A stretch of DNA of 64,000 nt from Allomyces arbusculus (taxonomy: Eukaryota; Blastocladiomycota; Blastocladiomycetes; Blastocladiales; Blastocladiaceae), in contig JADHYV010000010.1 of the NCBI GenBank assembly GCA_027604705.1, positions 434,001 through 498,000 on the forward strand, in the 5' to 3' direction. Positions 10,918 to 21,100 of the stretch are shown one piece after another. The translations under genes and the position numbers were made by a program. Numbering within the stretch: position 1 is the stretch's first letter; each line of letters starts with the position of its first letter. Under the pieces are notes generated by a model, which worked only from the letters and a program-made list of their open reading frames with translations, did no database searches and had not been told where the DNA came from.

Positions 10918-12234
10918 GGTCGAGGGCACGATCGATATGGGATGGACGAGCAGGTGGGCGGGGGCGAGGCAAACGCGCGTGAAGCGGGCCTATACAGGCG
11001 CGACCTGGGTGGGGAAAGAACGACGAGGTCCGGTACGAGAACAGGACGAGAAACCGGGTCGTTGGTTGGTGGTGGGATCGCTGGGCGATTTGGTTGGAGA
11101 GAGGTGGCAGCAGCGGGCCCTTCGTGCGATAGACGTGTTCCTCGGTCAGTCGGCTGCTGGCCGACGAGAGATTGTGCACGACGAGGACGTTGCTTGGTAG
11201 ACACTCTGCCGGCGGCAGTCGCGCGTGGCCGCGTCACACAAGCGCGATGCAGAGGGCCAAGTGCCGAGGGGCGGAGAGGTGCAGAAGAAGGAGGAGGGCG
11301 TCGCACACAAGCAGAGGACCCCTCGTCCATGGAGGAGGAAATTACCGAGCTGGTGGACCAGCCTGTACGCGTTGATCGTGCACGGAGACGGGCGGCGGAC
11401 GGCGGCGAAGGTCGTGGTTACCTCGCGGTGGACCCACGCGCAGCACCCACAATGGTCGCGCCAAACGCAAACCCATTCAATACGGCATGGACCCACAAGT
11501 GCGACGGACGCAAGCACACGGCTTTACCGGCAACGTGTTGTGGCGTGGCATCACTTGGTCGAGCTTGGAAGACTGTGCGTGCAGCACGACGCGTTCAAAC
11601 TCGGTTCGCCGACCACTTCGCCAGCTACAGGCGCCAGCCAGTCGGGTCGCCTCCACCGCGGCAGCCATCTCGACCGCACATGATGGAGAGCTGAGAGCAC
11701 GTCGCGTATCGTCGGTGCCGATCCTCCTTGCGCTCTGGGTCGGCGTGGACGCGTCGGCTGGGCCAGTCATGGGCCGGACAGGTCGCACATGCCAGGCGTT
11801 TGCGTGCATTTCGGGTCGCGTTCCATGGCGCAGACGGCCTGCATGATTTTGCTGCAAGTTGGGCGCCAGGCCGTCGGATCGGGCGACCGTATCGTGGCGT
11901 TCGACATCGTTGCGGGTGGCGGTCGTTTGCAGGAAGGCAGGCCGTGAAAGCAAACGAAAACGAGTCCAAACGCGTCTCAGTGTGCAGGACGTGACTGTCG
12001 CGTGACGTGCCGCGGGACGTGCGAGACGCCCGCAGTGCTTCTCCTGGCCGGCTCGCGCGGCCAACGCCGCGAGCGCGCCGCTCGCTGCGCCGTCCTGAAG
12101 CAGCCCAATGCGGGCCCGCGGGCCCGCGTGCGCGAGGTCGGGTGGGGAGCACAGCAAGTGCTCTGCCGTCCCTCAGAGCACAGCTCGGAAATGGTCTGAA
12201 ACGTTCACACCCCGTACCCCTCAATATTATTCAT
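10918..12234. other. long intergenic region
   Basis: 1.3 kb upstream of the unrecognised gene and downstream of RAD14, both on the minus strand. Open frames occur on both strands but none shows ordered, conserved-looking sequence. I see no RNA gene, repeat or transposon here. Confidence 0.4.
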
Positions 12235-13347
12235 CTAAATCTCCTCAATCTCCGACCGCATCCCGCACCCGCGACACACCTGCGCGTTCTCTCCACCGCC
12301 CTCCCCGTCCTCGCCACCGTCCTCGGCGGGCACCCACTCGTGCACATGCGGCCCAGACAGCGCTGCAGCCTCGCCCGCAATCTTGTCCCGCCACAACGAC
12401 GTCCTCGTCGCCTGCCGCAACTTGGCCACCTGCTTTTTCTGCTTGACCTCGCGCTTCGCGCGCCGCTCTTCCTCGCGGCGGTCAATCTCGGCATCAATCT
12501 TCTCCAACGACCCCCACTTCGCAATCGCAAACTCCTCGACGTGTTCGCGCAAATACAGCCACATGTCGTGATACGTGTTCTTTTTCGGGTTGGGTTTGCG
12601 CCAGACGGGCAATCGGTCGTTGTCGCGCAACTCTTCTTCGGTCAAGAGATAGTCTTCGCGCACCTCGGTCTTGGTGAGCAGCGCGTATTTTTCCGGATAC
12701 TGTTCACGGCACGCGCGGCACACGGTGACGGCGTAGTGCGTCGCGTACCGCGGGTCGAGGTCAGCGACAGTCGAGCAGTCGCGGCACCGCGGGGCCGTCA
12801 CATCCGTGTCGGCCGGGATGGCTAAAAAAAAAAGCAATGGCCACATGAGGTGCAGTCCACAGAAATCATTGATCCGAAAGGGATTGGACGTACGTAAATC
12901 CCATGGCCCACCGCCCGCGACCGCAGGGACCGCAAGTACCGGCGCGTTGGCCGTCGCCTGTTTCTTGATCGGCCTCCCCGAATCGGCCGCCTCGTCCCCT
13001 GCGCCGTAGTCCTCGTCCAAAAACCCACCGCGCGTGTCCTTCATTTCGGCCAGATTGTAGTCGTAGTACGACGACACCCACGACCGCTTCTTGGAATTCG
13101 CATCATTCCCGCCGCCTTGCGACCGATTCGGCGCGCTCGGTTCTGCCGCGGCGGGTGCTGGGGCTGGAAGAGTCGCCGAGCTTGACGCGGGCGCCGGTCC
13201 CGCTGATCCGGACGCCGACGCGGCAGCAGCGAGTCGCGATGTGCCGCGGTGCGCCTGTCGCATGGACGCGGGCGGCGCGACGGCGGGGGCGCGCTGGCCG
13301 CCTCGTGCGGGCGGACCGCGCGGCGCGATGGGCGGTGGGGCGGACAT
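12235..13347 (-). CDS. RAD14: DNA damage recognition protein RAD14/XPA
   Basis: Nucleotide excision repair scaffold that verifies damage and organises the preincision complex. Exons 13347-12894 and 12821-12235 give 346 residues. The first 110 residues are disordered (Pro/Ala-rich). Next comes SYYDYNLAEMKDTRGGF, a family block. The C4 zinc finger is CRDC followed after 18 residues by CRAC. After it come LLTKTEVREDYLLTEEEL and WRKPNPKKNTYHDMWLYLRE, ending the DNA-binding domain with KWGSLEKIDAEIDRRE. A basic helix follows. The last 15 residues contain CRGCG, which with HVHEW could bind another metal; this is inference. The 72-base intron is a multiple of three and contains no stop, so unspliced mRNA would stay open. 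Confidence 0.95.
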   Translation of the reverse strand: MSAPPPIAPRGPPARGGQRAPAVAPPASMRQAHRGTSRLAAAASASGSAGPAPASSSATLPAPAPAAAEPSAPNRSQGGGNDANSKKRSWVSSYYDYNLAEMKDTRGGFLDEDYGAGDEAADSGRPIKKQATANAPVLAVPAVAGGGPWDLRTSNPFRINDFCGLHLMWPLLFFLAIPADTDVTAPRCRDCSTVADLDPRYATHYAVTVCRACREQYPEKYALLTKTEVREDYLLTEEELRDNDRLPVWRKPNPKKNTYHDMWLYLREHVEEFAIAKWGSLEKIDAEIDRREEERRAKREVKQKKQVAKLRQATRTSLWRDKIAGEAAALSGPHVHEWVPAEDGGEDGEGGGENAQVCRGCGMRSEIEEI

Positions 13348-13725
13348 GCTGGGTTTGGAGCGTGCTTGGCGAGGTGGTGCTGATGATTGCGGCCAGTCGG
13401 GGCGAGAAGCGCGTTGGGGAATCGTGATGATGGTCGTTTGCGGTTTACTGCAGCTGTCGGTTGGCGGGCGAGGCAGCGGAAGGCGAGTTTGGAGTGAGTC
13501 GACCAAGTTGCAGGTTCGCTGAGCCGTCTTCACTCGATTTCTGCTTGCACAGCAAAACGCCGTCGTCCACCGTCGTGATCGTCTTCGGCCAGACACGGCC
13601 AGACACCATTTGACGGCAGAGTTGAGACCCAGCAAGCAACGCATCTTGTATTGAAATCTTGTGCGAGCCAGGGCCATTTCGCACACGCACTCGGCGTCTC
13701 CACGACTGCGCCTTATCCCGTTTCT
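13348..13725. other. intergenic region between MPDU1 and RAD14
   Basis: Both flanking genes run on the minus strand. It contains the promoter of RAD14 and the 3' end of MPDU1. No further feature seen. Confidence 0.4.
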
Positions 13726-14496
13726 TTACTGCTTCTTCTTCTCGTCGAGCTTGGACCCGGGCATCGGCACGTTCCAGTAATACAGCACCTGCGCGAGCAA
13801 GACCAAGTTGAGCGACCCGTTGAGCAAGAACGACGTGAGCACGAGCGGGTCGTTCACTTCGGCCAAGGTCGTGAAAATGCGCGCGCAGGACCCAGCGAAA
13901 TACGCCGAGACCGTGACCGCCGACAGCGCGCCCGTGTTCCCGGCTTTCGCGACGGCGATAATCGGCGGAATCTTGGCCACGAGCCCGACGACGAGCGCGA
14001 CCGACTGCACCGTCTTGAGAATGCCGGCGGGCACCAACGCAAACAGACCAAACGCGGCGACCGCAAATGCAAGCAGCGTCAGCCCGGCCAGCGCCGGCTG
14101 CTGCCGGTAGTAGCAGATCATGGCCATGATGATCGCGTTCTGCGCAACAATAAACACCGACTCGCCGTAGGTCGAGAACGGGAACTCGAGCGCGACCGAG
14201 TACGCGGCAAACGTCGCCGACGCCGCCGACTCGAGCGCGTAACCAGCATACGACAGGCCCTCGGCCGACTTGGCCGAGTACAGCTTGAGGATTTGCGGGA
14301 CCTTGACGCCCGCGCCCGCGGCGACGATGCCGAGGCCAATGCCCTTGGAGGCCGCGCGCGCGACACAGGTCGGACCCCACCGGATCACGGGGCCGAGGAG
14401 CTCGGTCGTGCAGGTTTCGCCGATCAGCGGCTGCGCAATGGCGCGCAGCGGCGCGTGCAGGATCGTCGGCACTTGGATGGCTTGGATGGTGTCCAT
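13726..14496 (-). CDS. MPDU1: mannose-P-dolichol utilization defect 1 homologue (PQ-loop membrane protein)
   Basis: ER membrane protein needed for use of dolichol-phosphate mannose and glucose as sugar donors in N-glycan, GPI-anchor and C-mannosylation pathways. One exon, 256 residues. The first PQ loop reads KVPQILKLYSAKSAEGLSY. It is followed by FPFSTYGESVFI, where human MPDU1 has FPFSSWGEALFL. The second loop (KIPPIIAVAKAGNTGALSAV) has PP for PQ. SCARIFTTLAEVNDPLVL and a C-terminal YYWNVPMPGSKLDEKKKQ match the family end, with a lysine-rich tail like an ER-retrieval signal. About seven hydrophobic segments are visible. The start is the ATG before DTIQAIQVP; an upstream extension in the same frame is Gln-rich and unconserved. 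Confidence 0.93.
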   Translation of the reverse strand: MDTIQAIQVPTILHAPLRAIAQPLIGETCTTELLGPVIRWGPTCVARAASKGIGLGIVAAGAGVKVPQILKLYSAKSAEGLSYAGYALESAASATFAAYSVALEFPFSTYGESVFIVAQNAIIMAMICYYRQQPALAGLTLLAFAVAAFGLFALVPAGILKTVQSVALVVGLVAKIPPIIAVAKAGNTGALSAVTVSAYFAGSCARIFTTLAEVNDPLVLTSFLLNGSLNLVLLAQVLYYWNVPMPGSKLDEKKKQ

Positions 14497-14580
14497 GGTC
14501 GCGGTCAGTTGGTGGTTGGTGGTCGGTGCGTCGAGGCTGGGAGCTGGCGCGCGTGGAGACGACAGGAGCGGGTGCCGGTG

Positions 14581-14608
14581 CTGTTGCTGCTGCTGCTGCT
14601 GCTGCTGC
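14581..14608 (+). repeat. (CTG)n microsatellite
   Basis: Eight to nine CTG/TTG units, about 85 bases upstream of the MPDU1 start, so probably in or near its 5' leader (as CAG on the coding strand). Confidence 0.85.
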
Positions 14609-14804
14609 CGCGAGTGCCGGTACTGCTGAAAGCGAGAACACGGGGGGAGGGAAGGGGGGTTGCACGTCGTCGTCGTCGCCGTGCTGGACGCAGGTGGGTG
14701 GCCAGGTGACAGGCGGCGTTGGCGGAGGTGGCGAAGACGGTAAATGGACCACGACTGGCACGAGGCCAAAAAGATTGAGATTAATTAGCTGCTCGTCCAG
14801 GGCA

Positions 14805-14912
14805 AGCTGGCATGGTGCGATCATCAACGCGTTGGATTGAAGTGGTGGTCGGCCGGGTTCGAATCCGGGCACCAGCTGTACATAAATAGCAAGATAAAAA
14901 TTGCTATTTATG
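14805..14912 (+). other. tRNA-like fragment followed by a perfect hairpin
   Basis: Bases 14858-14864 (TTCGAAT), flanked by GG and CC, look like a tRNA T loop with part of its stem. AGCTGG at 14805-14810 can pair with CCAGCT at 14872-14877, giving the span of a tRNA. A convincing D arm and anticodon arm are missing, and the T stem has a G-G mismatch. Directly after it, CATAAATAGCAA at 14881-14892 pairs perfectly with 14901-14912 around an 8-base A-rich loop. I call it a decayed tRNA or tRNA-derived repeat at most. Confidence 0.3.
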
Positions 14913-15009
14913 GGGGCGGAGGCCCACTTTTTGTCAGTTTCCATTCTGTCCCGTTGCTCGTCCAGCCTGGCCTTAAGTAAATTAACACTTCATGCGCTCT
15001 TCGTGACTC

Positions 15010-15039
15010 GTCTTCGTCCTCGTCCTCGTCCTCGTCCTC
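15010..15039 (+). repeat. (CGTCCT)n short tandem repeat
   Basis: Four to five near-perfect hexamer copies in the upstream region of the coiled-coil gene. Confidence 0.75.
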
Positions 15040-15313
15040 ACCCTCACGCGCTGCCCACATCCGTCCTCGACGGCCCTCTCTTTTGCTGCAGCACTTGGCG
15101 CACTGTCCTATCGTCGTGACCTCCGTGCGCACGCCAGCAACCCCAACGCGCGATTGGCAGCCGCCGTTGTGAGTGGATGGATGGTCAAGTGCAAGTTCTC
15201 ACCGCGCACGCTTTGTCCGTGATCACCGACCGACCGAGCACGACCAGCAAGACGACGTCCAACTCGCGTCGCCGCAATCACCAACGCTCTGCACGCGCAC
15301 GACCAGCCTGGAC

Positions 15314-15934
15314 ATGTACTCGGCGCACGCAGCGCCCGGCCCGTCATCCTCATCCTCCACGGCCAAGATGCTCGCCGTCAATGCGACCACCAACGCACCC
15401 TCGGCCTCCTCGGCACCCTCACCACCAGCAATTGGTGCCACCGCGGCCGACGTCCCGTGTCGCACCTTTGCCGAGTTCCTCGACCGCCTGCTCGCCGACT
15501 TGCCGGCACACGTGCCCGTGACGCTCTACGACGTGTTTGTCGAGCTCGAGCAGTACCAGACGCTCTACGGCGTCCCGTTGCTCGCGAATGCCGATATCGA
15601 CAGGTACTTGGCCATGGCCGAGCAAGTGCAGATCCTGCACGAAGAGTTCCCGCGCGACCAGATTGCATTGGCGTTGCATGAGGTGCAGCGGTATATTCAG
15701 CAGCAGGAAGTGGGCGAGGGGGTGGAGAGGCCGCGGTCGTTGCTCAGGGACGGTGGGGAGGGGGTGGAAGAGTCGAATTTGGGGGAGAGTTGGGCGCGCG
15801 AGAGAGCCGAACGGGACCACGAGCATGAGGATGGTCGCGATCACGGTCGTGACGGTGTGGCCGACCGTGACCAGAGCGCCGAACCCGCCGCGCACGACCT
15901 CGAAGCGCTGTGGGCTGACCATGCGCTAACCGCT

Positions 15935-15966
<32 letters not shown>

Positions 15967-17635
15967 TCACGATCACAAGCACGAGCACGAACACCCCGCC
16001 GCTCCCACCGACCCGGCAACGTTCCCACCACCACCGTCCTCCTCCGCGGCGCCGCACGACCGCCACACGTCCACGCGCCTGTCGATCGCATCGAGCTCCC
16101 CGAACGACGCGCCACCGACGCGGCACCAGACGCACGTATCCTCCGCGAGCGATCTCGCGCAAATCGCCGCCGACATGCCGACGCTGTCGCCCATTTCGCC
16201 GGCGCACCCGCCAGCCGCTCCTACGGCCGTACCGACCACCACAACCGCGACGCGACCCGCGTCCCCGCTCCCGCCGTCCAAACTGCGCGCGCCGACCGTC
16301 GCGTCGCCCGTCCCACGCACTTCCACTGTGCCGCGCCCCCTACCCACCGCGTCCTCGACCGACCACGCCGCGTACATGCTCGACCTCGAGACGCAACTCG
16401 ACGCTGCCCGACGTGTCGCCACCGCCGTCAAGGACGACCTCGCCAGTGCCAAACGCACGATCACCGAATTGACCAGTACGCAGCAGCACATTCTCGCCGA
16501 AATGGACCGTTTGGCAGAACGGTCGATGCAGTTGGAGCGGCAGTGCGCGCAGGCGAAAGCCAAGCACGCGCGCACGAAAGAGCGATACGAGCACCAGATG
16601 ATGGTCACGGCGAAACTGCAGACGGAATTGGATGAGGTCGCGGGCCACGTGGATGAATGGAAGCGGTTGGCGGAAGATCGCGAGCGGGAGGTGATGGATT
16701 TGGAGCAGCAGTTGGACGAGTACCGCGCCGAAGCGAGTCGCAAGTTGGCCGCGGATCGCGGCGAAAGTGGGGCGCCGGAGCCAGGACCGAGACTTGCGGA
16801 CGTACCCGCGCGATCGCTCGGCGACGAGCTCATGCAGGCGACGACGGCGCCGCCGCCAAATCCGGACCTCGACGACCGGCTCGCGGAAGCCACGGCCGAG
16901 GTGGATCGGCTGCAGCTTGAGAACGACCAGTTGCGGCAGCACTTGGTCGCTGCGCAGGACGCGGCCAAGTCGGCGTACGAGGACGCGATGCGCGTGCGGC
17001 CCGCATTGGTCGCGGCCGAGGCGCAGACGGACGAGGTCGAGGTGATGCCCGTGCGTGGACCGCGGTACAATATCGAGACGCAGTACGATTTGGCCGAGGT
17101 GAAGCGCGCGTACCGCGAGGCGACGGGCGCCGATATGACGCTCGACGGGATCGAAGATGAGGATGGGGAGGGCGGCGAGGAAGATGGGTGGGTCGACGAG
17201 GATTCGGCGCTCGACGCGGGCAGGCGACCTGGGATGCCCGCGCCTGGACCGGAAACGGGTGCGGATGGGTCTGCCGCACTTTCTCCACCCGGTGCCGCCG
17301 TCGTCAATGGACCTGTTCCGCGGCGGATCGCTGCGTTGTGGTTTGCGGCTGGCGCCGTCGCCGCTGCACTTGCCGCGTGGCTGCTCGCGATCACGACTGC
17401 GTCTGACGGCAGCGACTGGCCACGTGCCGCGTGGACGGCGTCACCGGGCGGTGCGCGTGCGGCCGTGTGGGCGCCCGTCGACGTGGAGGGTGGGAGCGTG
17501 TCGGCGGGCCCATTTATGGCCGGTCTGGTGGGCCCACCGCGGCGACCGCTCGCGCCAGGCGCGGTGTGCCTCGCGGGCGCGTCCAGGACGGGGGCGGGTG
17601 TCGGGGACGAGGGCGCGTACACGATGCCGTTTTGA
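15314..17635 (+). CDS. coiled-coil protein with a C-terminal membrane segment
   Basis: One long frame of 773 residues from the first in-frame ATG. The frame is open further upstream but without an ATG. I do not recognise a family. An ordered N-terminal block (CRTFAEFLDRLLADLPAHVP, then TLYDVFVELEQYQTLYGVPL) spans residues 50-135. A His/Asp-rich repeat (DHDHDH..) lies near residues 205-235, then Pro-rich disorder. Heptad-rich coiled coil occupies about residues 355-500 (LDLETQLDAARRVATAVKDD, later LQTELDEVAGHVDEWKRLAE) and again 520-570. An acidic stretch precedes one hydrophobic helix (LWFAAGAVAAALAAWLLAIT) near residue 690, about 85 residues from the end. It resembles a membrane-tethered coiled-coil linker or golgin-like protein; this is inference. 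Confidence 0.7.
15935..15990 (+). repeat. in-frame (GACCAC)n repeat coding for Asp-His
   Basis: About nine hexamer units, GACCAC drifting to GATCAC, AAGCAC and GAGCAC, inside the coiled-coil gene. It codes for alternating Asp-His and could bind divalent metal, or simply be a slippage product. Confidence 0.9.
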
Positions 17636-18104
17636 AGATGAAGAAATGAAATGATATTGACGGGACGTGTTCGGATGTGCTCGCCGTGATCGCGGTGCGT
17701 GGTGTTGCTCTTCAGGTTGTTGCAGCCGCCGAGCGACCGGCCGCCTCGTGCGGCGCCACCGTTCGTGCACCACTCCACCACGACGAGCCGGCCAGCCGCC
17801 TGCTTTCCTCCTCCTCCACCATCCTGGCCGCCATCCTCGCCAACCCCGTTCGACCGACAGTGTCGCCGAGACGGCCTGCCTGCCTGCCCCTTGCCGACGC
17901 CAAGCCGGCTGATCCGCGCGCGCGCCCGACCTGCAACTCGCTGCAATCGCTGCCGTGCGGCCCTCGACTTGCCCTGCTCGCTCCTCGCGCGCGCCGTCCA
18001 CCAACGACCACGATACGATAGTCGTTCCGCTTCCGACCGACCCCCAGCGCGCCCCGCTCCCGCCCCTGCCCGCCCAACCGCGAGCTGCTTCGTGAACCTG
18101 CCGG
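17636..18104. other. intergenic region
   Basis: Lies between two genes on the plus strand. Very GC-rich. It should hold the promoter of the UBA/LRR gene. Nothing else is identifiable. Confidence 0.4.
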
Positions 18105-21100
18105 ATGGCCGCGCCCGAGCCGCCTTCCGCTGCCGCTGCCGCTGCTGCCGCTGCCCCCCCTTCTGCCGCACCTGCGCCTGCTGCCGCGGCCCCCTCTCTG
18201 CCCGCCAACGCCGACGCCGCTGCCGACCCGGCCTCGCCCGCCGAACCGCTCGCGATCCCGCTGGCCCCCGCGCCGGCGCTCCCGCTCGCCTTCCCGCCAA
18301 CCGACCCGGCCGCGGCCTCCCCAGCCCCCGCTTTACCGCCGCGGCGGTCGTGGCACTTGGCCGTCCCCGCGCTGCGTCCGCGCCCCCCGCACCGCGCCAT
18401 GTCGCGTGCCGAAATTGTCGCGCAGTTGATGGCGCGCGGTGTGGATGCGGCCACGGCGGGCGTCGCCGTCGATTGCACGGGCGCTGCGTCGTTGGATGCG
18501 GCCATGGCGTTCCTGCTGGTGCGTTGTTTTCTTGTGTGCGGGTGCGGTGAATGGTGGAGTGGAGAGGAGGGTGATGTTTCGCGCTGGGGACGGTGGAGCG
18601 CCGCCGACGCCGAGACGCCGGCAACGAACGCCGACGGACGCGGACGGACGTGGACGCCGCTGGCGAGGCCAGGGACCCATGCTCGGCGCCATTCCCGCCC
18701 GCATGCGGTGATGACGGCAGCCGTGCGCCCGTTGCTCGGCTCGCTGGTGTGGTGCGCGACGCCGGCGGAAGGAGGCAATGACATGGGCGCCTCTCCACCC
18801 TCTCCACCCTCTCCGCCAGGGCCGCGACGCACGCCGCCGCTCCTCTGCGTCGGTCCCTTGTCAGCAGTCGCTGACGCGACGCGACTCGCCCAGACGCGTC
18901 CATCGTGAACTGACCGCGCGTCCTCCCCTCCCCCCGCTCAGGAACAGGAAATGGCTCTGCAGCACCCGACCGACAAAGATCAAGACCCGGCGCTCGCTGC
19001 TCTCCACCAGTTTGCCGCCGCCATGACGACCCCCGCACCCCCGCCGCCGCGCCCGCTCAAGTCGATTCTCAAGCAACCTGCGCGCGACGACCCGAACGCG
19101 ACCGACGCGCAGGGCCGGCGACTGAGCAACGCGTCCGTCTCGAGCGCGTCCGGCACGCTCCTGTCGTCGGCGCTCGGCCAGCGCACGTCGCAGTGGCTCA
19201 AGCGCACGCTCAACCTCGACGTCGACGTGGCTGCCGCGTCGTTGGGCACGTCGTTGCGCGCTCTGTTGCCCACATCGCCGACCGACCCGGCGCACCCGAG
19301 CGGCACCTCCGCGCATGGCGGTTCCTCGGGCGCGCCGCACGGGTGGCTGTCGCTCACGGCCGACCCGGACGCACGAATCCCAGCGTTCCACTCGCCGCTC
19401 TACGAAGACGTTGATGCACGGCCACGGACACCCTCGGACCGCGCGCTCGCGATTCACCGGCGCCGGTCGACGGGGTCGATGCCGCCGTACGCGACGATTG
19501 CCGAGGAGCCCGAACTCGAGGCGATGGCGGCGAATGCGCCCGCGTCGCCAACCACGACTGACTCGTCGAGCGCGCTGGGTACGGCCATGTCGGCGCCCTC
19601 GCTGGTGGGCGGGAGTAAACGCGTGCGGTTCGCTTTGCCGCGCTTGCCGCGCGCCCCGCCGGCCGCCGGTAGCAGTGGAGCGTCGACGACTGGGTCGGAC
19701 GTGGCGTCATCAGTCTCGGCCGACGACGCGGCGATGCTCGACCATCCGCCGTCGCCCGAACTCGCGCCGCAGGCCGGGGAGTACTTGCCCGCGGCGTTGC
19801 ACGCGATGGAAGTGGTGGCCCCTGAACTGCCGTCGAGTAAACCCATGTACACGGTCAAGGAAGTGATTCAGGCGTACTTGGCCGCCTGTACGGACCGGCG
19901 CACGCGGCCGCTTAAGGCCGTCATGGACGGCCTGGTCCCGCACGTGTCGAAGGATTCGGCGCCGACGGCGCTCGTGCTCGAGAATGCGCGTGTGCGGCGC
20001 GCGGATATCTTGTGTCTCGGCGCGCTCTTGGAACTCGAGTACGGGTTGCTCGACGTGCGCTTGATCAATATCGGTTTGACGAACGACTTGGCGCGGTATT
20101 TGCTCGCGTGTTTGTTCAAGGTGGATTCGTGCCCGTCGCTCTCGCTTGCCGAGAACCCGGACCTTGTCACGCCCGTGCCAATCCAGGGAGTCCCGCCAAC
20201 GCACAACCACCAACAGCAGCAGCAGCAGCACCAGGCACCGACGCGCACCGGGTCGACGAGCAGCGCGAGACCACGTCCCGCATCGTGGAGTTTGGGCGGC
20301 GGCAACCACGCCAACAACGAGGACCAGCAACCCGACGGCCACGTACCGATGCCGTTCCTCGCGCGGCGCCGCTCCTCAAGCTTCTCCAACTTCTCGCTCT
20401 CGGCCATCACCAACTCGCTCGGCCGCGCGCTCACGGCCAGTTCCGACTCGATGTCCGAGAGCAGCGGCAGCAGCACCGATCCGCCCGCGCGGTCCTCGAC
20501 CGACACCCCGACCAACGGCGCGGCCGCATCGGCCACGGCCCCACCGTCGCCACCCCCAACTCCGGCACCGCCCGCCATCCCGATGCTGCCGTCGTTCGCG
20601 CACACGATTGGCGCGTACGTGCGCAAATCGAGTGCATTGCGGTCGCTGGACCTCACGGGGATCCCGCTCGGGACCGGAGGCATGGACTTGACCCCGCTCG
20701 CCGACGCGCTCACGTACGGTCCCGACGGCCGCGGGTCGACGGTGCAAGTGCTCACGCTTGACCGGTGCAAGTTGACGACCGAGGCGCTGCAAGTCCTGTG
20801 TCCGGGAATTGCGCAGTCGAACGTCTCGTCGCTGTCGTTGCGCGGGAACGCAATCGACCCAATGGGCGCGGCCGTCCTGGCCGGTCTGTTTGTGCCCGAA
20901 ACGGCGCCACCCGCGAGTCCGCGTTACGACCCGCTCTGGCGGGACGTGGTCATGGGCAAACGCCCGCGCGGCCTGGTCGTGCTGGACGTGAGCGATAATT
21001 CGATCGGGCGTGGAATCCGCGCGCTCGGGATCGCGCTCGCGACGTCGCACCACGTCAAGCACCTGTTGTTGTCGAACAACGGGATCAATGGCGGCGCGCT

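Larger units (their letters stand above)
14497..15313. promoter_or_regulatory. divergent intergenic region with microsatellites and a hairpin
   Basis: Separates MPDU1 (minus) from the coiled-coil gene (plus). It holds a CTG run, a tRNA-T-arm-like sequence, a perfect 12-base-pair hairpin and a CGTCCT run, each listed separately. Part from about 14760 to 15000 is AT-richer than its surroundings. Confidence 0.5.

Noticed and set aside
10801-11694. Open frame of 297 residues on the plus strand
   Set aside because: Its first part is antisense to the unrecognised gene and the rest has no ordered block or motif.
15973-19038. Open frame of 1021 residues on the minus strand
   Set aside because: It runs antisense across two plus-strand genes with clear coding features, and its own sequence is Arg/Ser/Ala-rich noise.
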